Below are positions 1-12,453 of a stretch of 64,000 nt of DNA, in pieces. The notes under the pieces were generated by a model that ran no database searches, had not been told where the DNA came from, and saw only the letters and a program-made list of their open reading frames with translations. The position numbers and the translations under genes were made by a program. Positions within the stretch are counted from its first letter, which is position 1. Each line of letters begins with the position of its first letter. This DNA is from Malania oleifera (taxonomy: Eukaryota > Streptophyta > Magnoliopsida > Santalales > Ximeniaceae): NCBI RefSeq assembly GCF_029873635.1, contig NC_080427.1:73315348-73379347 (forward strand), in the 5' to 3' direction.

Positions 1-94
1 CATAAAAGCTACAAAAACTCTTGAATAAAGTATTTAACCATTTTGTAACAAGTAATGGCCAAAATAAAAAAGGAAATAAAGACAAAGTCATCAC

Positions 95-394
95 TGTTGG
101 GTTATTCCACATCAATTGCGGAAGGGGCTGATGGTAAGTTATTAAATGTGAGGAAAAGTCTCATCCCTTGAATTAATTTTTGGGACTGAGAAGGTCAAGA
201 CCACTTAACACTAGTATCAGTGTTTAGTTCATCAATATTCTCCCTAGTGTACCGTGCCGACGGAGACCCTGATGATTGTCTTGCCGAAAGAGACCCCGAT
301 GTGTGAGGGGGAGATTATCTGATTATCTCACATCGGTTGTAAAATGGACTCATGGTGAATTATTAACTTTTGAGAAGGCCAAGACCACGTAACA
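95..394 (+). mobile_element. TRIM (terminal-repeat retrotransposon in miniature), complete
   Basis: A 300-bp element with LTR-retrotransposon signals but no coding capacity. The left LTR is 95-210 and starts TGTTGGGTTATTCCACATC and ends TTAACA. The right LTR is about 315-394 and is related but about 35 bp shorter, through an internal deletion and a changed first few bases. Directly after the left LTR, 211-225 resembles the initiator-Met tRNA primer site (GTATCAG core). A polypurine tract, GAGGGGGAGA, lies at 305-314 just before the right LTR. A perfect 5-bp target duplication, ATCAC, flanks it at 90-94 and 395-399. Such elements need enzymes from autonomous LTR elements. The primer-site and purine-tract order sets the plus orientation. 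Confidence 0.85.
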
Positions 395-399
395 ATCAC

Positions 400-1297
400 T
401 CTACTTTTGATTTGCTCCTCTTGAAAATTGGTATTTCATATATGGTTTGTACTTTTATTGGTCAAATGGGACGGGGCAAGAGGGAACATTACCACACTTT
501 CTTAGTATTTCCTAAACAAAAGCAACAGCAAAACGACGCCATGTTCCGGTTTCACTGAAAAAATAAAATAAAGTACCGAAGGGAAAAAGTAGGGGCTTCT
601 TGGTCAAACTCAAAGCCCTTTCATATACAATACTACACATGTACTAAATGAATTCTTTCTTTATTGATTAAATGTTCACGAGAAGCTATTTCAGTTTAAC
701 CAAATGGATATTAATTAGCACGTCGGGCGTAGGGTCACTCACAGTCGCATGTGATTAAGTTAAGTTAAGCCATCGTAAACGGAATATTATTAGGGAGGAT
801 GGTGGGGGGTGGCACGTGACCAACAGGCGAAGGAACGTGCAGCCCATGTGAACAGAGGCGGGTCCACGCCCCACTTCCTCAATCGAATCTGTGGACAAGA
901 TTATAATTTTAATTTAAAATAAAGGATCATTAGGGCATGTCCGCATCGGGCTTTAAGATGAAGCCACGTTGCATTTTAAAACCATTTCCTCCCAGACGGC
1001 ACCGTTTCAATACAATACTCTACTTTGGGAACATGAATGCCAGTAACATTGAACTAAACATATATATATATATATATATTCATTTAATTAGCCTATGCTT
1101 TTGATACCAAAAGTAATCATCACAATTCAACGTACACACTATTTCCCCAGTAATTTAAACCCAAAACCGAAAACAAAAAACAAAAAACCCAAAACAAAAT
1201 GATTTTAAAAAGCGAAAAACAAAACGGGAAGAGGAAATTCCGGCACACATCATATGCAGAGGAAATATTGATACCTCCCCATTTACATGATACAAAA

Positions 1298-1300
<3 letters not shown>
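400..1300. other. Intergenic DNA downstream of the LAX1 gene
   Basis: No supportable gene. The stretch is AT-rich with a (TA) tract at about 1062-1079. The 3' untranslated region of the minus-strand gene must end somewhere here, but I cannot place the poly(A) site. Short reading frames here have no recognisable similarity. Confidence 0.6.

Positions 1301-1301
<1 letters not shown>

Positions 1302-1339
<38 letters not shown>
1302..1339. repeat. (GA)19 microsatellite in the LAX1 3' UTR
   Basis: An uninterrupted GA tract of about 38 bp. On the minus strand it reads (CT)n and begins about 28 bases after the LAX1 stop codon, so it probably lies in the mRNA 3' UTR. Tracts like this usually vary in length between individuals. 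Confidence 0.9.
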
Positions 1340-1341
<2 letters not shown>

Positions 1342-1366
1342 GATGGGTGGGTGGAGCTGAGTCGAC

Positions 1367-4300
1367 TCAGTGGTGGGGGGCCGGGAGCGGGGGCGAGGGC
1401 GAGGGCGAGTGAATCGGCACCGGAGGCTTGCACTGGTAGCACTTGGCGAAGAGGCCGAAGGAGTCAACCTGGTTGACGAAGTTGGTCATGCTGGCCCACC
1501 CGCCGAACCCGAACCCGACCACCAGCACCCATACCACCACGAAGGCGTTCACCACAAACATGGCCGTCCAGCTTGGCATGAAGAACGGTGGCTTCTCTGC
1601 CGCATTCTGCAATTATACAAGCCCGCGTCACTTAGCAATCCCCAGAATTATTAAACTAAGATAAAATATTACACGACTAGCACAGTAGCTCTGCCACGTG
1701 ACCGAACAGTTCATGGAGAAAGAAAGAATCCCAGCTGAGTTGGCGTCTGGGTGTCAACAAATCAAAATTTGTACATGCAACTGAATCCGGAATAAGAGCG
1801 AGTCAACTCGCCAGCTCATCCGAGCCAGACATACCCAATGACTCAACTGTAGCACATAACTAAATGAAAATGACTCGCCACCTATCGCCCCTCTAACTCC
1901 TAATATTTCCAAATCCATGCTTTAAATGCCGCTGTACCCTACTGTCACTCTCTCTAATGGGGGCAGGGCAGGGCACAGGCACTGCACCCGCTGCAGAATG
2001 TAAGCAAGGTTTCCAATGACCAAAATGGCCTCACCATTTTAGTGGAATCATATTAAATGACAATAAAGCCCTTGGGAGCGACGAAATGAAATTCTACCTG
2101 ACGGGCGGAGGGTTTCCGGTAGGTGAGCATGTGGGCGAGGGCGGGGATTATGTAGACGGTGAAGCTGACGAGGAGAGATCCGACGGTGGAGTTGATGGGG
2201 CCGAAGAAAGGGAAGATGATAGCCAGAAACCAGATGGGGATGACCACCGGCAGCCGCGCCAGCGCCCGCAGGCACAGGCTCCTCGTGTCGTGCATCCCAA
2301 TCACCTTCTCCCACACGAAGTACAGCGGCGTGCATGCGAACCCAAATGTTATGAACTGCGCAGGAAATTACCGGAATCTCACAAGGGCAATTGCGGAATT
2401 TCATAGATTATAGTTTTAAATTATAAAGTTTCTTCAATTAATTAGTCGGTCCAAATATTCTTGAACAAATTAAAGTAACCAATACGTGGTGGGGAGGTAA
2501 TTAATTCATAATATTATTATTTAACCTGGTGAATGAGCATGAGGATAACGGCGGCGTCACGGAAGCGCGTGCGGGGAAGGAGAGAGAAGGCGTTGGAGTG
2601 GTCGAGCAGCTGGTCGCCAAACGCCCAGTACATGGCGGAGGCCGACGGCAGCGTCAGCGTGAAGACGTAGAGGGTGGCCAGCAAGTAGATGTACTTGAAT
2701 TTCTGAGGCTTCCACATGGCGTGCATTATTTCCCTGCGTCGCGGACAAATTTCCCACCCCAATCAGAGCATGAACTTGAAAATAACATGACGGAAAACTG
2801 CCGGGAATCTTTTTTCAATTCCCTCAGAATTCAAGGAACAAATAACTATGTATATACACACAGTAGGACGGCCGGAAATCTGAAAACGGATTCCCACTTT
2901 GTTTTGTTTTTTATACATATTTCGCTTTCAATTCCTCATCAAAGGAATCGTAATACGAATGTATATACTTGTACATGCAGCAGTAGTACTTGAAACATAT
3001 GCATTTACCCAGGAGAGGAAACGTGGGATGGTGATTAATTAAGTTAAATGACTAAAGTGCCCCTGGATGACTTTGGATTCTGCAGTTCCGTGAACAGGGG
3101 TTTGTGAAAGAAATGATGTCAAGCTTGAGAAAAGGGCGACCAGATCAAAAATCATATCAATCTTGACAGCGAAAATCGAAAATAAAAAATTAATAGTATG
3201 AAGACTAGAAAATATAAATGATTGGCTCGTTCATTTTTACAGCTGTGGATTTTTTTTTTATCCCAATGGAAATGCAGAGAAGTGCTGTTTGTTTTCCGAG
3301 CAAACAAAAGCAGTTGGCATGATTTTGTCTGTGGTCTCGGACCACGAGACTGCCGGCAAAAGCTGCAAACAAAAGCCGTGTAGAATGAAGCGAAGAACAA
3401 GAAGCTCCGTAATTAACAATATTACGAAGTCAGAGATCTAGAGAAAGCGAAACTCACACAGTGACGGCATGTCCGCCGAAGGTGTAGAGGATATTGGTGG
3501 CGCCGGTGAAGTACAGCACCAGCTTGTTCGGACCTGTGTGCAACACGCCTTCCGCCTGCCCAAAAAATAACACCCACACAAAACCTCTAATTACTTAGAA
3601 ACAAAACCCAAGCTAGACAAATGAATTATCAATTTTCAGATAAAAAGTAGTAAGGCCGTGAGGGGGGAATACCTGACCGTGGACGAGGGCGGCGACGGTG
3701 AGGTACCAGGCTGTGAAGGTGGTCATGCCGAGGCCGAGAAAAGACCAAATCCGATAATTGTGGAAGGAAGGTATGAAGACGGTGGTGGCGCAGCAAGCTC
3801 CAAATATGTACGTCCATGTCCGCTTGTCCAATCGGTCGTTGATGTAGTATATGTTACTGCTCCAATCAACGGTACTAGTTAAATTAATATATGTTTCAAT
3901 CGGAGACAGCTCACTTCAGATTTTACCTAATTGAGGTTAAAAGAAGAAAGATCTTACCTTGCACAGGCTATGAGCTGAATCACGGACCCAAACAGCAGGA
4001 AAGTACAGTTGAAAGCCAAACCCACAGCCTTCCAGTAAGGACCCAGTAACCCATCCAGCACTTCAAACCACTACAGTTGTAGGGAAAAAATACATAGCAT
4101 AAAATTAGTTCTTTTTTTTTTTTCGGTGGTGGTTGTGTATCGGGGACGGCAGCGGCGAGAGGCGGCGGTGGTGGTGGGAAGGAAATTAAGTAAAGAAATT
4201 ATATTTATAATTAATAACCTGTATGACATGGTTCTTAAAGCTGACGTTCTCTTTCTCCTTGCGGCTGCGGTACTCGATGTATAGGACACTGATGAGGTAG

Positions 4301-4674
4301 GCAGTCCAGCTTCCCATGATGCCATAGAGCACCTGCAGTAAGATCCCCGAGAGCATTCCCAGCTGGGAGAAAGAGTACGGTAGCGTCAACAGCACTTGTG
4401 CCACCTGCAATGAAGAATTGCAAATCAAATATCTGCTTTCAGCTTATTGAAGAAGAAGAGAAGATTTAAATTAAAGGAACTTGTGTGTGGTTTCAAGGAC
4501 CTGATTAGAGGCGCAGCTGAACCAGGCGTCCCAAGCAGAGCCACCATGCCAGAGGAAGCTCTTGACGCTGAACATGGAATTGTCTTCTTCTTTCTCTTCC
4601 TCACGACTGGCCTCATGCTCTGCCTCGCTGAAGTTTGGGACGATGGCTTCTTCTGCTTGCTTTTGACCCAACAT
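1367..4674 (-). CDS. LAX1: AUX1/LAX-family auxin influx carrier, closest to LAX1
   Basis: Plasma-membrane proton symporter that imports indole-3-acetic acid (AAAP family, Aa_trans domain, about 11 membrane helices expected). Eight exons on the minus strand: 4501-4674, 4219-4404, 3958-4070, 3673-3856, 3458-3555, 2526-2733, 2098-2355 and 1367-1606. All introns are GT-AG and the frame stays open, giving 486 residues, which is the family length. Residues 1-40 are a variable cytosolic tail with an acidic run. Family blocks follow: WHGGSAWDAWFSCASNQ ends exon 1, then LLTLPYSFSQLGM, NHVIQWFEVLDGLLG, LDKRTWTYIFGACCATTVF, EIMHAMWKPQKFK and FGFGGWASM. The start QKQAEEAIV, FSVKSFLWHGG, GLLGPYWKA and LLPRTRFRD favour LAX1 over AUX1, LAX2 or LAX3. 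The C-terminus is proline/serine-rich. No break or missing block is seen; it is the only intact gene in the window. Confidence 0.96.
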
Positions 4675-4717
4675 TGTCTCCGTTTTCCCTAAACCTGAAG
4701 TCTAAAACCTGATGAAT

Positions 4718-4971
4718 CTGAAACGCAAAAAAAGACAGTATATGAGACAAAACAAGCAATCCAAACCCCCCTCCGAGAAAATGAAAGCCAATTAGGCCCC
4801 AGATCCCCTAACTATCAGTAGCTAAAAACCAGATTTCTAACACAAATTGAAGACCCAGAAAAGAAAAAAGAAGAATTTAAAAAAAGACAAAGCATGAGAA
4901 ACAGTTACATAATTTTCAAGAACCAGTACGTTGAAAAATAAACCCAACCCAATACCACTTTTCTGCTATAC
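4718..4971 (-). other. Probable 5' leader intron of LAX1
   Basis: On the minus strand a consensus donor (ACAAG/GTATAGCAG, junction 4972/4971) and a pyrimidine-flanked acceptor (GCGTTTCAG at 4718) bound 254 AT-rich bases upstream of the start codon. Further AG acceptors lie 10-25 bases downstream, so the exact 3' end is uncertain. With the TATA box near 5743 this gives a leader of several hundred bases. Inferred from splice consensus only. Confidence 0.45.
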
Positions 4972-5655
4972 CTTGTTCAACAGTTCGAGATGTCACTTTC
5001 TCGTACTGATTGAAAGACCCAGCGAGTGATTTATCCGATCCGTCAATGGACAAATGCGCCTGCGCACAAAAATGAAAAACCCGTCCTTTCCCTGACCGGA
5101 TTTTACCACTTTTCTCTTGCTTTAAGAAGCCAGCGAGGAAGGGGGCTTGCTAAACGCAGAAACAGAGCCGGCAGGAGCTGAAACAGAGGCTTTTAAAAAT
5201 TCCCCATTCCGAGATTTGGCAGGGGAAATTAAATGCTGGAAATAATTGCTAAATCTCCAAGTAGGATCTCTTCCCTTCGAAAGCAACAAGATGGCCCGAA
5301 TTCCCAACTTCAATGCCGCCCCCAATCGCCAGAAATGACAGTGCAGAGCAAGATACGGCGAGACCTTAAAAGCAGCGAAATCAAGCAGAGCGCCTCCGAA
5401 AGTGTTGCCGCAGCTACAAGAAAAGACCCTTTTTCTTCTATCCAGCTACAGATTATACATATATATATATATGTATATATATATTATTGTTATTATTATT
5501 ATAACAAAAAAAAAAAGATGTGCTGAATTTGCTTATCCCCCCATAGGTTATATATGAGAGAGAAAGAGACAGCACAGCTGAGCGAGGTAACAAATGCTAA
5601 ACCCAATTCCCAGATTTCTACTTTCGTATTCGATTCCCGGCTACTCTCTTCAGAG

Positions 5656-5750
5656 CGAGAGAGAGAGAGAGAGAGAGCTATGGATTGGACAGAGACTTGG
5701 TTCTGATCAGCAGAGGGGTGAGAATCGCCTGCTGCTGCTTTTATAAAGCT
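5656..5750 (-). promoter_or_regulatory. LAX1 core promoter: TATA box and CT-rich start region
   Basis: On the minus strand GCTTTATAAAAGC lies at about 5738-5750, a good TATA box. A (CT)n tract follows at about 5656-5679, typical of plant 5' leaders. Transcription would start near 5710. TGTCTC, the canonical auxin-response element, is on the plus strand at 6055-6060 about 310 bp upstream, and its complement GAGACA is at 5566-5571 in the leader. Auxin control fits the family, but one hexamer is weak evidence. Confidence 0.55.
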
Positions 5751-5759
5751 CAAATCCCG

Positions 5760-6263
5760 CTCCTAACGGCTCTCATATGGTCAAATTAGAAAATTAAATT
5801 TCGGAAAGAAATCAATTTTCCGTGGAAAATGTTTTCCATTTCCCACAGTCCTGTCTGCGTCTTTCTAAATTAATTTCCGTCTCAGAATTTATTTATTTAT
5901 TTTTTGTTCTAGCGGGGGAGAGGGGGCGGGGGGTCTCAGAATCCTTCATCACTTCCCATCATTTTTTAAATACGGAAAATGTTTAAGTCGGATTTAAATC
6001 GCCGTCAAATCATTTGTGGGGTTAATTTCTATATTAATTCATCGACCTCCTCGCTGTCTCTCTTAAACAATATGGCCATGCAAATCCCCATTGCTTCCAC
6101 GGCGCGTGGATTACAATTTCCATAAATTTTAATAATTTTTTTTGGCCTTATTTTTGTTTTTTCAGAATTAAATATTAAATAAAATTATCAATTTGTTATT
6201 AAGTCACAAAAATTGAATCACTGTCATGATTTAATTTGAATGTCTCTGCTATTTAAGTCAGAA

Positions 6264-6299
<36 letters not shown>

Positions 6300-6692
6300 C
6301 AACTAGACCCTTAAAAGTAAAAAATATAATATCTTTCTAAAGATTTTAAGGATTATTTAGTATCATTATAAAAAATTACAGAAACGAAAAGCAAAAAGAC
6401 AAGAAACATAAACTAAAAATATGAAATTAGAACCTATCTAATTAACATTTATAAAACTAATAAAAATTAAAAAGTTAATTAAAAATGCTCATTTTCATCT
6501 TGAAATCAAATAATATTATTAAAAATACACATTAAAAATTATAATAATAATAATAATAATAATTTTTTTATAATTATTTTATTTAATTGTTCTATTTTTT
6601 AAATTTACTTTACAATAAAAAAATTATTGGAAATGACAAAGGAAAAGCAGTACAAATATTTTGTAATTAACTTTATCATTATTTTTTGAATA

Positions 6693-6723
<31 letters not shown>

Positions 6724-9700
6724 CTTTTAGTTATATTTAAAATCACATGATCATTTAATTTTAATTTTAATTTAAAAGTATATCAAATGAATAATTTGAT
6801 ACGAAAAAATTATTTCTAGATATTAAAAGTTTTAACAACAGGTTGTAAAAACAACTAAAAACCACAAAAATCTAGTTTTCAATTTTTTGGCAATCAGTTG
6901 AAAACCAAAAAAAAAAAAAAAAAAAAAAAGCAATCTAACAACAATAAATGTGTTTTTATAATTTATTTTCTTCATTGTGGAGAAAATAGAAATAGAAAAC
7001 AATAATCATACCAAACAGGCCCTTATTTTCATATATTTTACTTTAATAACGTGATAGAAAATAATTTTCAATTTTTTTTGTAAATAAGGTTATTGCCTTT
7101 TTGGTGTTATTTTTTTTAAATTAAATGCTAATTAAAAATGTCAATTTGCTAACATGTCACAAAATTGAAACAATATTCTATATGATGTAAATTTGAATTT
7201 CTCCACCATGTCATTTTTGTTCAAAAATTATTTTCTAGACTCCATGTGTATATATTGCACATCAATAAAGTGATGGAGATTTTTTTTTTTTTTTTTTGTC
7301 ATCCTACATGTGCATTAGAAATTAAAAATGGTTAATTTTAAGAAAATATTTTTTATTAGGTGATTTGTTCAATAATAGGAAAAAGGTAAGCTTAGCTTTT
7401 GAACTTGAAACATCAATTTAACTTTAACCTTACGAAGAGAAACAACGACAAATCAATACAAAAATAATCTTTACATATAACAAACTAGCAATGATACAAT
7501 GTTTCTATAAGCAATGTGTCGGTTACACATTGCACGACATAATAATCTTACTTAATATGTGGTAAATTGACCCTTTTCTTGGATTGTTGGAAATCATGTA
7601 AATGTACTTTAATTAAATGTATATCATAGTATGTGAAGAAATCATAATACTAAGAAAATATTTTCTATTAATTACTAGGTGTACAATCTTATGAAATTGA
7701 AACATTAATTTTACTTTGTCATACTAAAGTAATAGAATAAATTAATGATATTATGTATAGAAGACCACATGGCAATAATGATATAATATCACATGGTTAG
7801 TTAATAGATGGCAACCCTTTAGAAGCAACATAAATTGACTATAGCTATAGAGAAATTTTTATAATTTGTGAAGATTGATAATTGTAAATGAGGACAAAAA
7901 GAAATCATGGATGGCCTAAAAAAATTTAGAAAAAAAAAATGATATAGTTGTAAAAGTAAAATCGTCCTCTTAGGAGATGATACGAAAAAAATCTGAAAGT
8001 AGTGAGTCGTGATAATAGTAAAATAAATTGTTCTTAGTTATTATTGAATAGTGAGAGGCACGACCTATAATGATAAGCCAAATGGAGAAATTTTTTTTTC
8101 AAGAAGGGAAAAGAAAAAATTAATGCTCATGCAAACCTAAGTATAGGTCTAGTTTATATTTAGTCCAATTTTTATATATTTTTCCTTATTTAATATTGCT
8201 TTTATTTTTTAACTTATAATTATGAAAATAAAATATCTTAGTTATACCTTTCCTCAATCGCAAACAAACCCCTGTAAAGCCAAATTTAGATCTTATCATT
8301 TTAAGGTTATTGTTATCTTACCAAACTCATAATCAACTAGTCCATTTATTTAGAAAAATATGTTGTAAAAGAAATATTACCATTGTAGTCATTCTTATTT
8401 ACGTAATTAACAAAACTCGTTCAAATAAAGGTATAACTATGAATTATGTGTTGTGTTTTGTTGTGCTTCAAAGGGTTAGCTAGGGTTCACTCAACAAAAA
8501 ATAGTGTTTCAATTTTTGTGGATCATATTCTCCAACACATGATTTTTTTTTTTCATCACCATTACTTTGTCAAAAAGTTTCTTATACAAGTTGTAATTTT
8601 CAAATGATGTAATCAACCAACAAAATCCTTGAAGTAGACAAGGGTGAGACAACTTCTATCCTAATCCAAACCCACTTTGCAGAAAAGCAATTAATATCGT
8701 TACTATGACAAAATGGATAATTTGAAAAAATATTATTGTATCTTTGTGAGAAATTTACCATGAGTAAGTGGCCATATGTATAAACAATCTAATTATAAGC
8801 ATAAATTTAATTTTGAAATATAATTTACTCATTTTTTTGTTGAGATACTCACTTCCACTGTCTTGAACTTGAACAAGACATCTGGCGAAGTAAAACAATT
8901 TAAGATGCTCTCGAGCGAAAGCAATCCTATTGGAAATTTAAAAGAATATTGGCGAATTTGGCCTTCCATTTTTACCTTAATTTTCCTTTTCAAAAGTAAA
9001 ATCAAGTATAATAAGTTCAATAAATAACTTTTTCAACTAAAAGTCAACTTCTAACTTTTTTTAGAGAATATATGTTTATAAAATATTGGTTTGAAACTTT
9101 TAAAAGTTAAAAGTTAATATTTATCCCAACAAATTCTTTTATTTCATTTTTATCCTTAATCTTTTTTTTGAAATAGTACAAAATTGTCAATGTATTAATT
9201 ACATTTTCTAAAAATATATATTCATTAGTCATTTTAAATATTTTCAGTCACTTTATAATATATTGTTTTGATAATTCAAAATTCCAACTTAAACAAAATT
9301 GAGCGAGCGCCACAACTTCCTCCTAATAAATTAAGGATTATTTTTCACGCAAAATTGAATTGAAGACCTCCTATTATCAAGAGCCTTTTAAACCAATCCT
9401 TAGAGGCATGTCTTTTTCTTTCTGACAACGTCTCTTTTATAAAGAGTGAATAAATTTTTACAATGCACTCAATTATTTATTTTTCATCAATTTTTTTTTA
9501 AAAAAATTACTTTACAAGGGCAAACTCAACTTTACAATGATTAACATTAACAATATAATTTGAAACATGGTTAAACCATAAGGCAAATAAATTGACTTGA
9601 CTTAATTAGACGAGTAGGTACAACTTGATAAACAACCCCATCTAAATATTCTTACACTTTTCAAAATTTTGAGTTCAATTGATCACATTTGAAAATATTT

Positions 9701-10400
9701 TTCCTCTTTTATTAGAAAATATTCAAAAAAGACTACCTTAACCCTATGTTTGGACGGGTCTTAGATTTGAAGTTGTATTGAATTTGAATAAAATGTAGTA
9801 TAAATGATATTCAAATTTGTTCAAATCCATCAAAATCCAATTCTATGGTCTGACGCTCCCACACGCTACCTAAGTTGAAAGAGAATTTGCAAATCATTCA
9901 AATAGTGCATTTATTACCTTCTAACAAAAGTCCTTATTGCGTTTCATTCTCATTATTTGCACCCAATAAATTATGGCCACTAATAATAATCAAACAACTC
10001 ATTTTTTAGCCTTTCGAGAATTTTAAAATTTTCTAAGACAAACATTTTGCACCTAAAAATTCAAGCAAAAATTATCATATTTTTGTAACATAGAAGGAGG
10101 CGAATATTTCTTCATACAACGAATTTTTTACTTTCTCGTCTGATAAATTGAGAATCATAATCATAAAATCATCATTTAAAAAATTAAAAATAAAATTAGA
10201 GTTCTAATTTTTTTTTTTTTAAAGCCCCAATAGCTCAAACTTATTACTTACAAGGTTTGGGAAAAAAATAAATAAAATAATAATAATAATAATAATGCAT
10301 GAATGGGGGAGGTTGTGGTCACGCTCCATGAAAGGGAGTGGCAATGTGGGGTTTAGGGTTGGAAAGAGGATCCAACCCAAAGAGACTGTCCACTGTGGGC
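5760..10400. other. AT-rich intergenic region, no gene
   Basis: About 4.6 kb without a supportable gene. It contains TA microsatellites (about 6270-6295 and 6698-6722), a TAA tract (6541-6560), A and T homopolymers (6909-6929, 7281-7298) and an AAT tract (10278-10296). Two pairs of diverged direct repeats are visible: 6146-6270 with 7096-7235, and 7340-7430 with 7653-7730. A MITE-like terminus (CCCTATGTTTGGACGGG) is at about 9741, with no matching second end found. Confidence 0.6.
6838..7023. mobile_element. hAT-type MITE remnant
   Basis: The right end, read on the minus strand, is AGGGCCTGTTTGGTATGATT, the kind of terminus common in plant hAT-derived MITEs, followed by a TTTTCTATTTCTATTTTCTC subterminal stretch. 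The left end near 6838 is not a clear inverted repeat of it, and a 20-base A tract sits in the middle. I cannot define a target duplication, so this is probably a decayed copy. Confidence 0.4.
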
Positions 10401-10429
10401 TGCCGAATGGAGGCCCATAACATAATGGA

Positions 10430-10765
10430 TCTTTAAGAGCAGCAGCATCATCTTATATGCATGATTTCGGCGCGGCGCAGGCGCAGGCGCAGGGCAGCCG
10501 AACATTTTGCCATGGAGAGCGACAGACACAGTGAGACAGGTGGGGGGTGGGTGGCTCAAGCCGAGCCACAATGGCCCCGCCACATTCCCTTGAGGGGGCA
10601 CGCGTTTAAAGCGTCACGCGCACCATGAAGCCTAACCCCACTCCTCCTCTTCCTCGCCGGCTCCTCATCAACAAAAGCTTCCCTTTTTACCCTACTCCTA
10701 CAGTTCGCTGTTCGCCTAACGGCGTTGGGACCCGCTTCCTCCCAACCACACTTGGACATTAATCT
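10430..10765. other. GC-rich island of unknown function
   Basis: This stretch is clearly richer in G and C than its AT-rich surroundings. It contains a GCGCAGGCGCAGGCGCAGG run (10470-10492) and CT-rich blocks. A plus-strand frame of 45 codons, 10625-10762 (ATG at 10625), is rich in Pro, Arg and Ser, but nothing recognisable follows it. It could be a leftover promoter or first exon of a gene whose body was lost or displaced by the retrotransposons that begin about 600 bp further on. Confidence 0.35.
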
Positions 10766-11099
10766 CTTAGTGTAATTAAATTAAATTGAATTATATCAAA
10801 TTTCTTCTTTCAATTTTTTTTTTTCTCAATGATTCTTGCCTTTTTGACTGAATGAATTGAACCTTTTGATAAGTCACTTGGGGTCAACTTTTTTTTTTTT
10901 GGATTTGGGCAAGGGTGGGGGCATTGGAAATTTAGAATGTGAAATTAAAGAGAAACAAAGGAAGGGGATCACTAAGCAGCCAGGGCCATGGATGAAAATG
11001 TGAGGGACTAATGAAGGAGGATAATGATTCTACGTGTAATTATTTAAAATTTAAAATTATAATTAGACTCTTTGAATATATAGAAATATATTATTGAGG

Positions 11100-11350
11100 C
11101 AAAAGACATTAACATTCACGAGGTTTGACAAAAAATAATAATAATAATAATAATGATTTCCTTTGAAGTTTCAAAAAATTCAGAGACATCCCTTAAGACT
11201 TCAAGAATTCCAAGGACTTCTCTTGAAGTTTGCCAAAAATGTACAAACCTTCCCTTATATCTTACAAAAAAGACAAGTTTTTTGAAAGGAAGTCTGTGTC
11301 TTTTTAACAAACCTCTCTCGAGGTTTGTTTAATTTTTGAAACCTTAGAGC
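11100..11350. repeat. Degenerate ~30-bp tandem repeat block
   Basis: Four to five loose units built on GAAGTTT(G)CCAAAAAnnn and (A)CCTTCCCTT, with an (ATA) run at 11136-11154. The units differ at many positions. The block stops directly before the inferred left end of Gypsy element G at 11354. I do not recognise its source family. Confidence 0.45.
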
Positions 11351-12453
11351 TATTGATAGGGATCGGCAATCCTTACCTCTTTCTTTTGCCGACATGGTGA
11401 TATGTGGACGACCACCAGATTTCCATATTAGCGTGTAATTCTTGCAAGTACACGTGAAGTACCTTGAAGATTTTCAGCACGAGAAGACCTGAGATGACAT
11501 GCCATTGCAAGCCTAAGTTCAAGACCCACGTGGGCCTCACACGGCTCCATTGAGCCCCACACATATTGGACCTCCCTTTTAACTTATGATTGTATTAAAA
11601 TTTGTAATGTTGCAAGACAGTTTGCTTGCATGTGCAGGTTTAGAAAGTTGTGTTAAGATTTAAATGTGCTAGTAAGTTGTGTGTGTGTTAATTTCCCATG
11701 TGTGTTTTCCCATGCCTTATCTCCCATGCTTGTGTAAGAGTTTTGTCTTGTCCCTTTGTGCTAAATCTTTATATTTGGCATTGCAAGAACTATGTAGAGC
11801 AGCAGATATTGATATTGAATATAGTAAAAGGTATTTCCTTTGCTGAAGCTTGTTATAGCTTTGTCCAATCATTTGTGATTGTATAGTGAGAGATTCGAAA
11901 ATCAGATGTTGAGAAACCACTATCTATCTAGCATTTCTATCACCATCAATTTCCTTTCACCCATGTCACTTTCATATACATAAAACAACTTACGTCTTCA
12001 CTCGTTCAAAGTTTGTTTCAAGAATATTTTGTTGAGATTTGAGTTTGTGGTGAACAATATTACGTTATCCAGTGATTTTCCCCACTAAGATTGTTCTTTA
12101 CTTCACTTTGAATTGGTTGTGAAACTTTATTTGAAACCTATAAGCCTTAGTTGAGAAATAGCCCTTGAATCATTTCTTCAAAACCCGTAGCAGGTCAAGC
12201 AATTGACCCCGACAGTCAGTCGACTAACCTGCTTCTGCCACTCCATAATTCAGTTTAAAAATTCATTAGGTGACTGAGGTCTTTAGCTCATTCAACTGAC
12301 CAGCTACTGCCTTCCCAAAATTCAATTTCTAAATTCTTTAGGCGACTTACTCTAAAGCCTAGGTAACTGAAGTCACCCAAAATCTTAAATTTCAACATTT
12401 ATACACTTATTTCTTTGTCAATTCTGGGAATATTGCTTTGTTAACTTAGACCT

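Noticed and set aside
370..558. 62-codon plus-strand reading frame
   Set aside because: Begins inside the TRIM right LTR and has low-complexity content; no family resemblance.
1370..2993. Plus-strand reading frames of 73-154 codons across the LAX1 exons
   Set aside because: Antisense shadows of LAX1 exons; composition mirrors the conserved exon code.
10625..10762. 45-codon plus-strand frame as a gene or transit peptide
   Set aside because: No downstream exon, homologue or splice donor I can support; kept only as part of the GC-rich island.
12180..12400. GTCGACT/GTGACT motifs in the LTR of element G as a further dyad array
   Set aside because: Few, weak, and not placed before a recognisable TATA box, unlike the other families.
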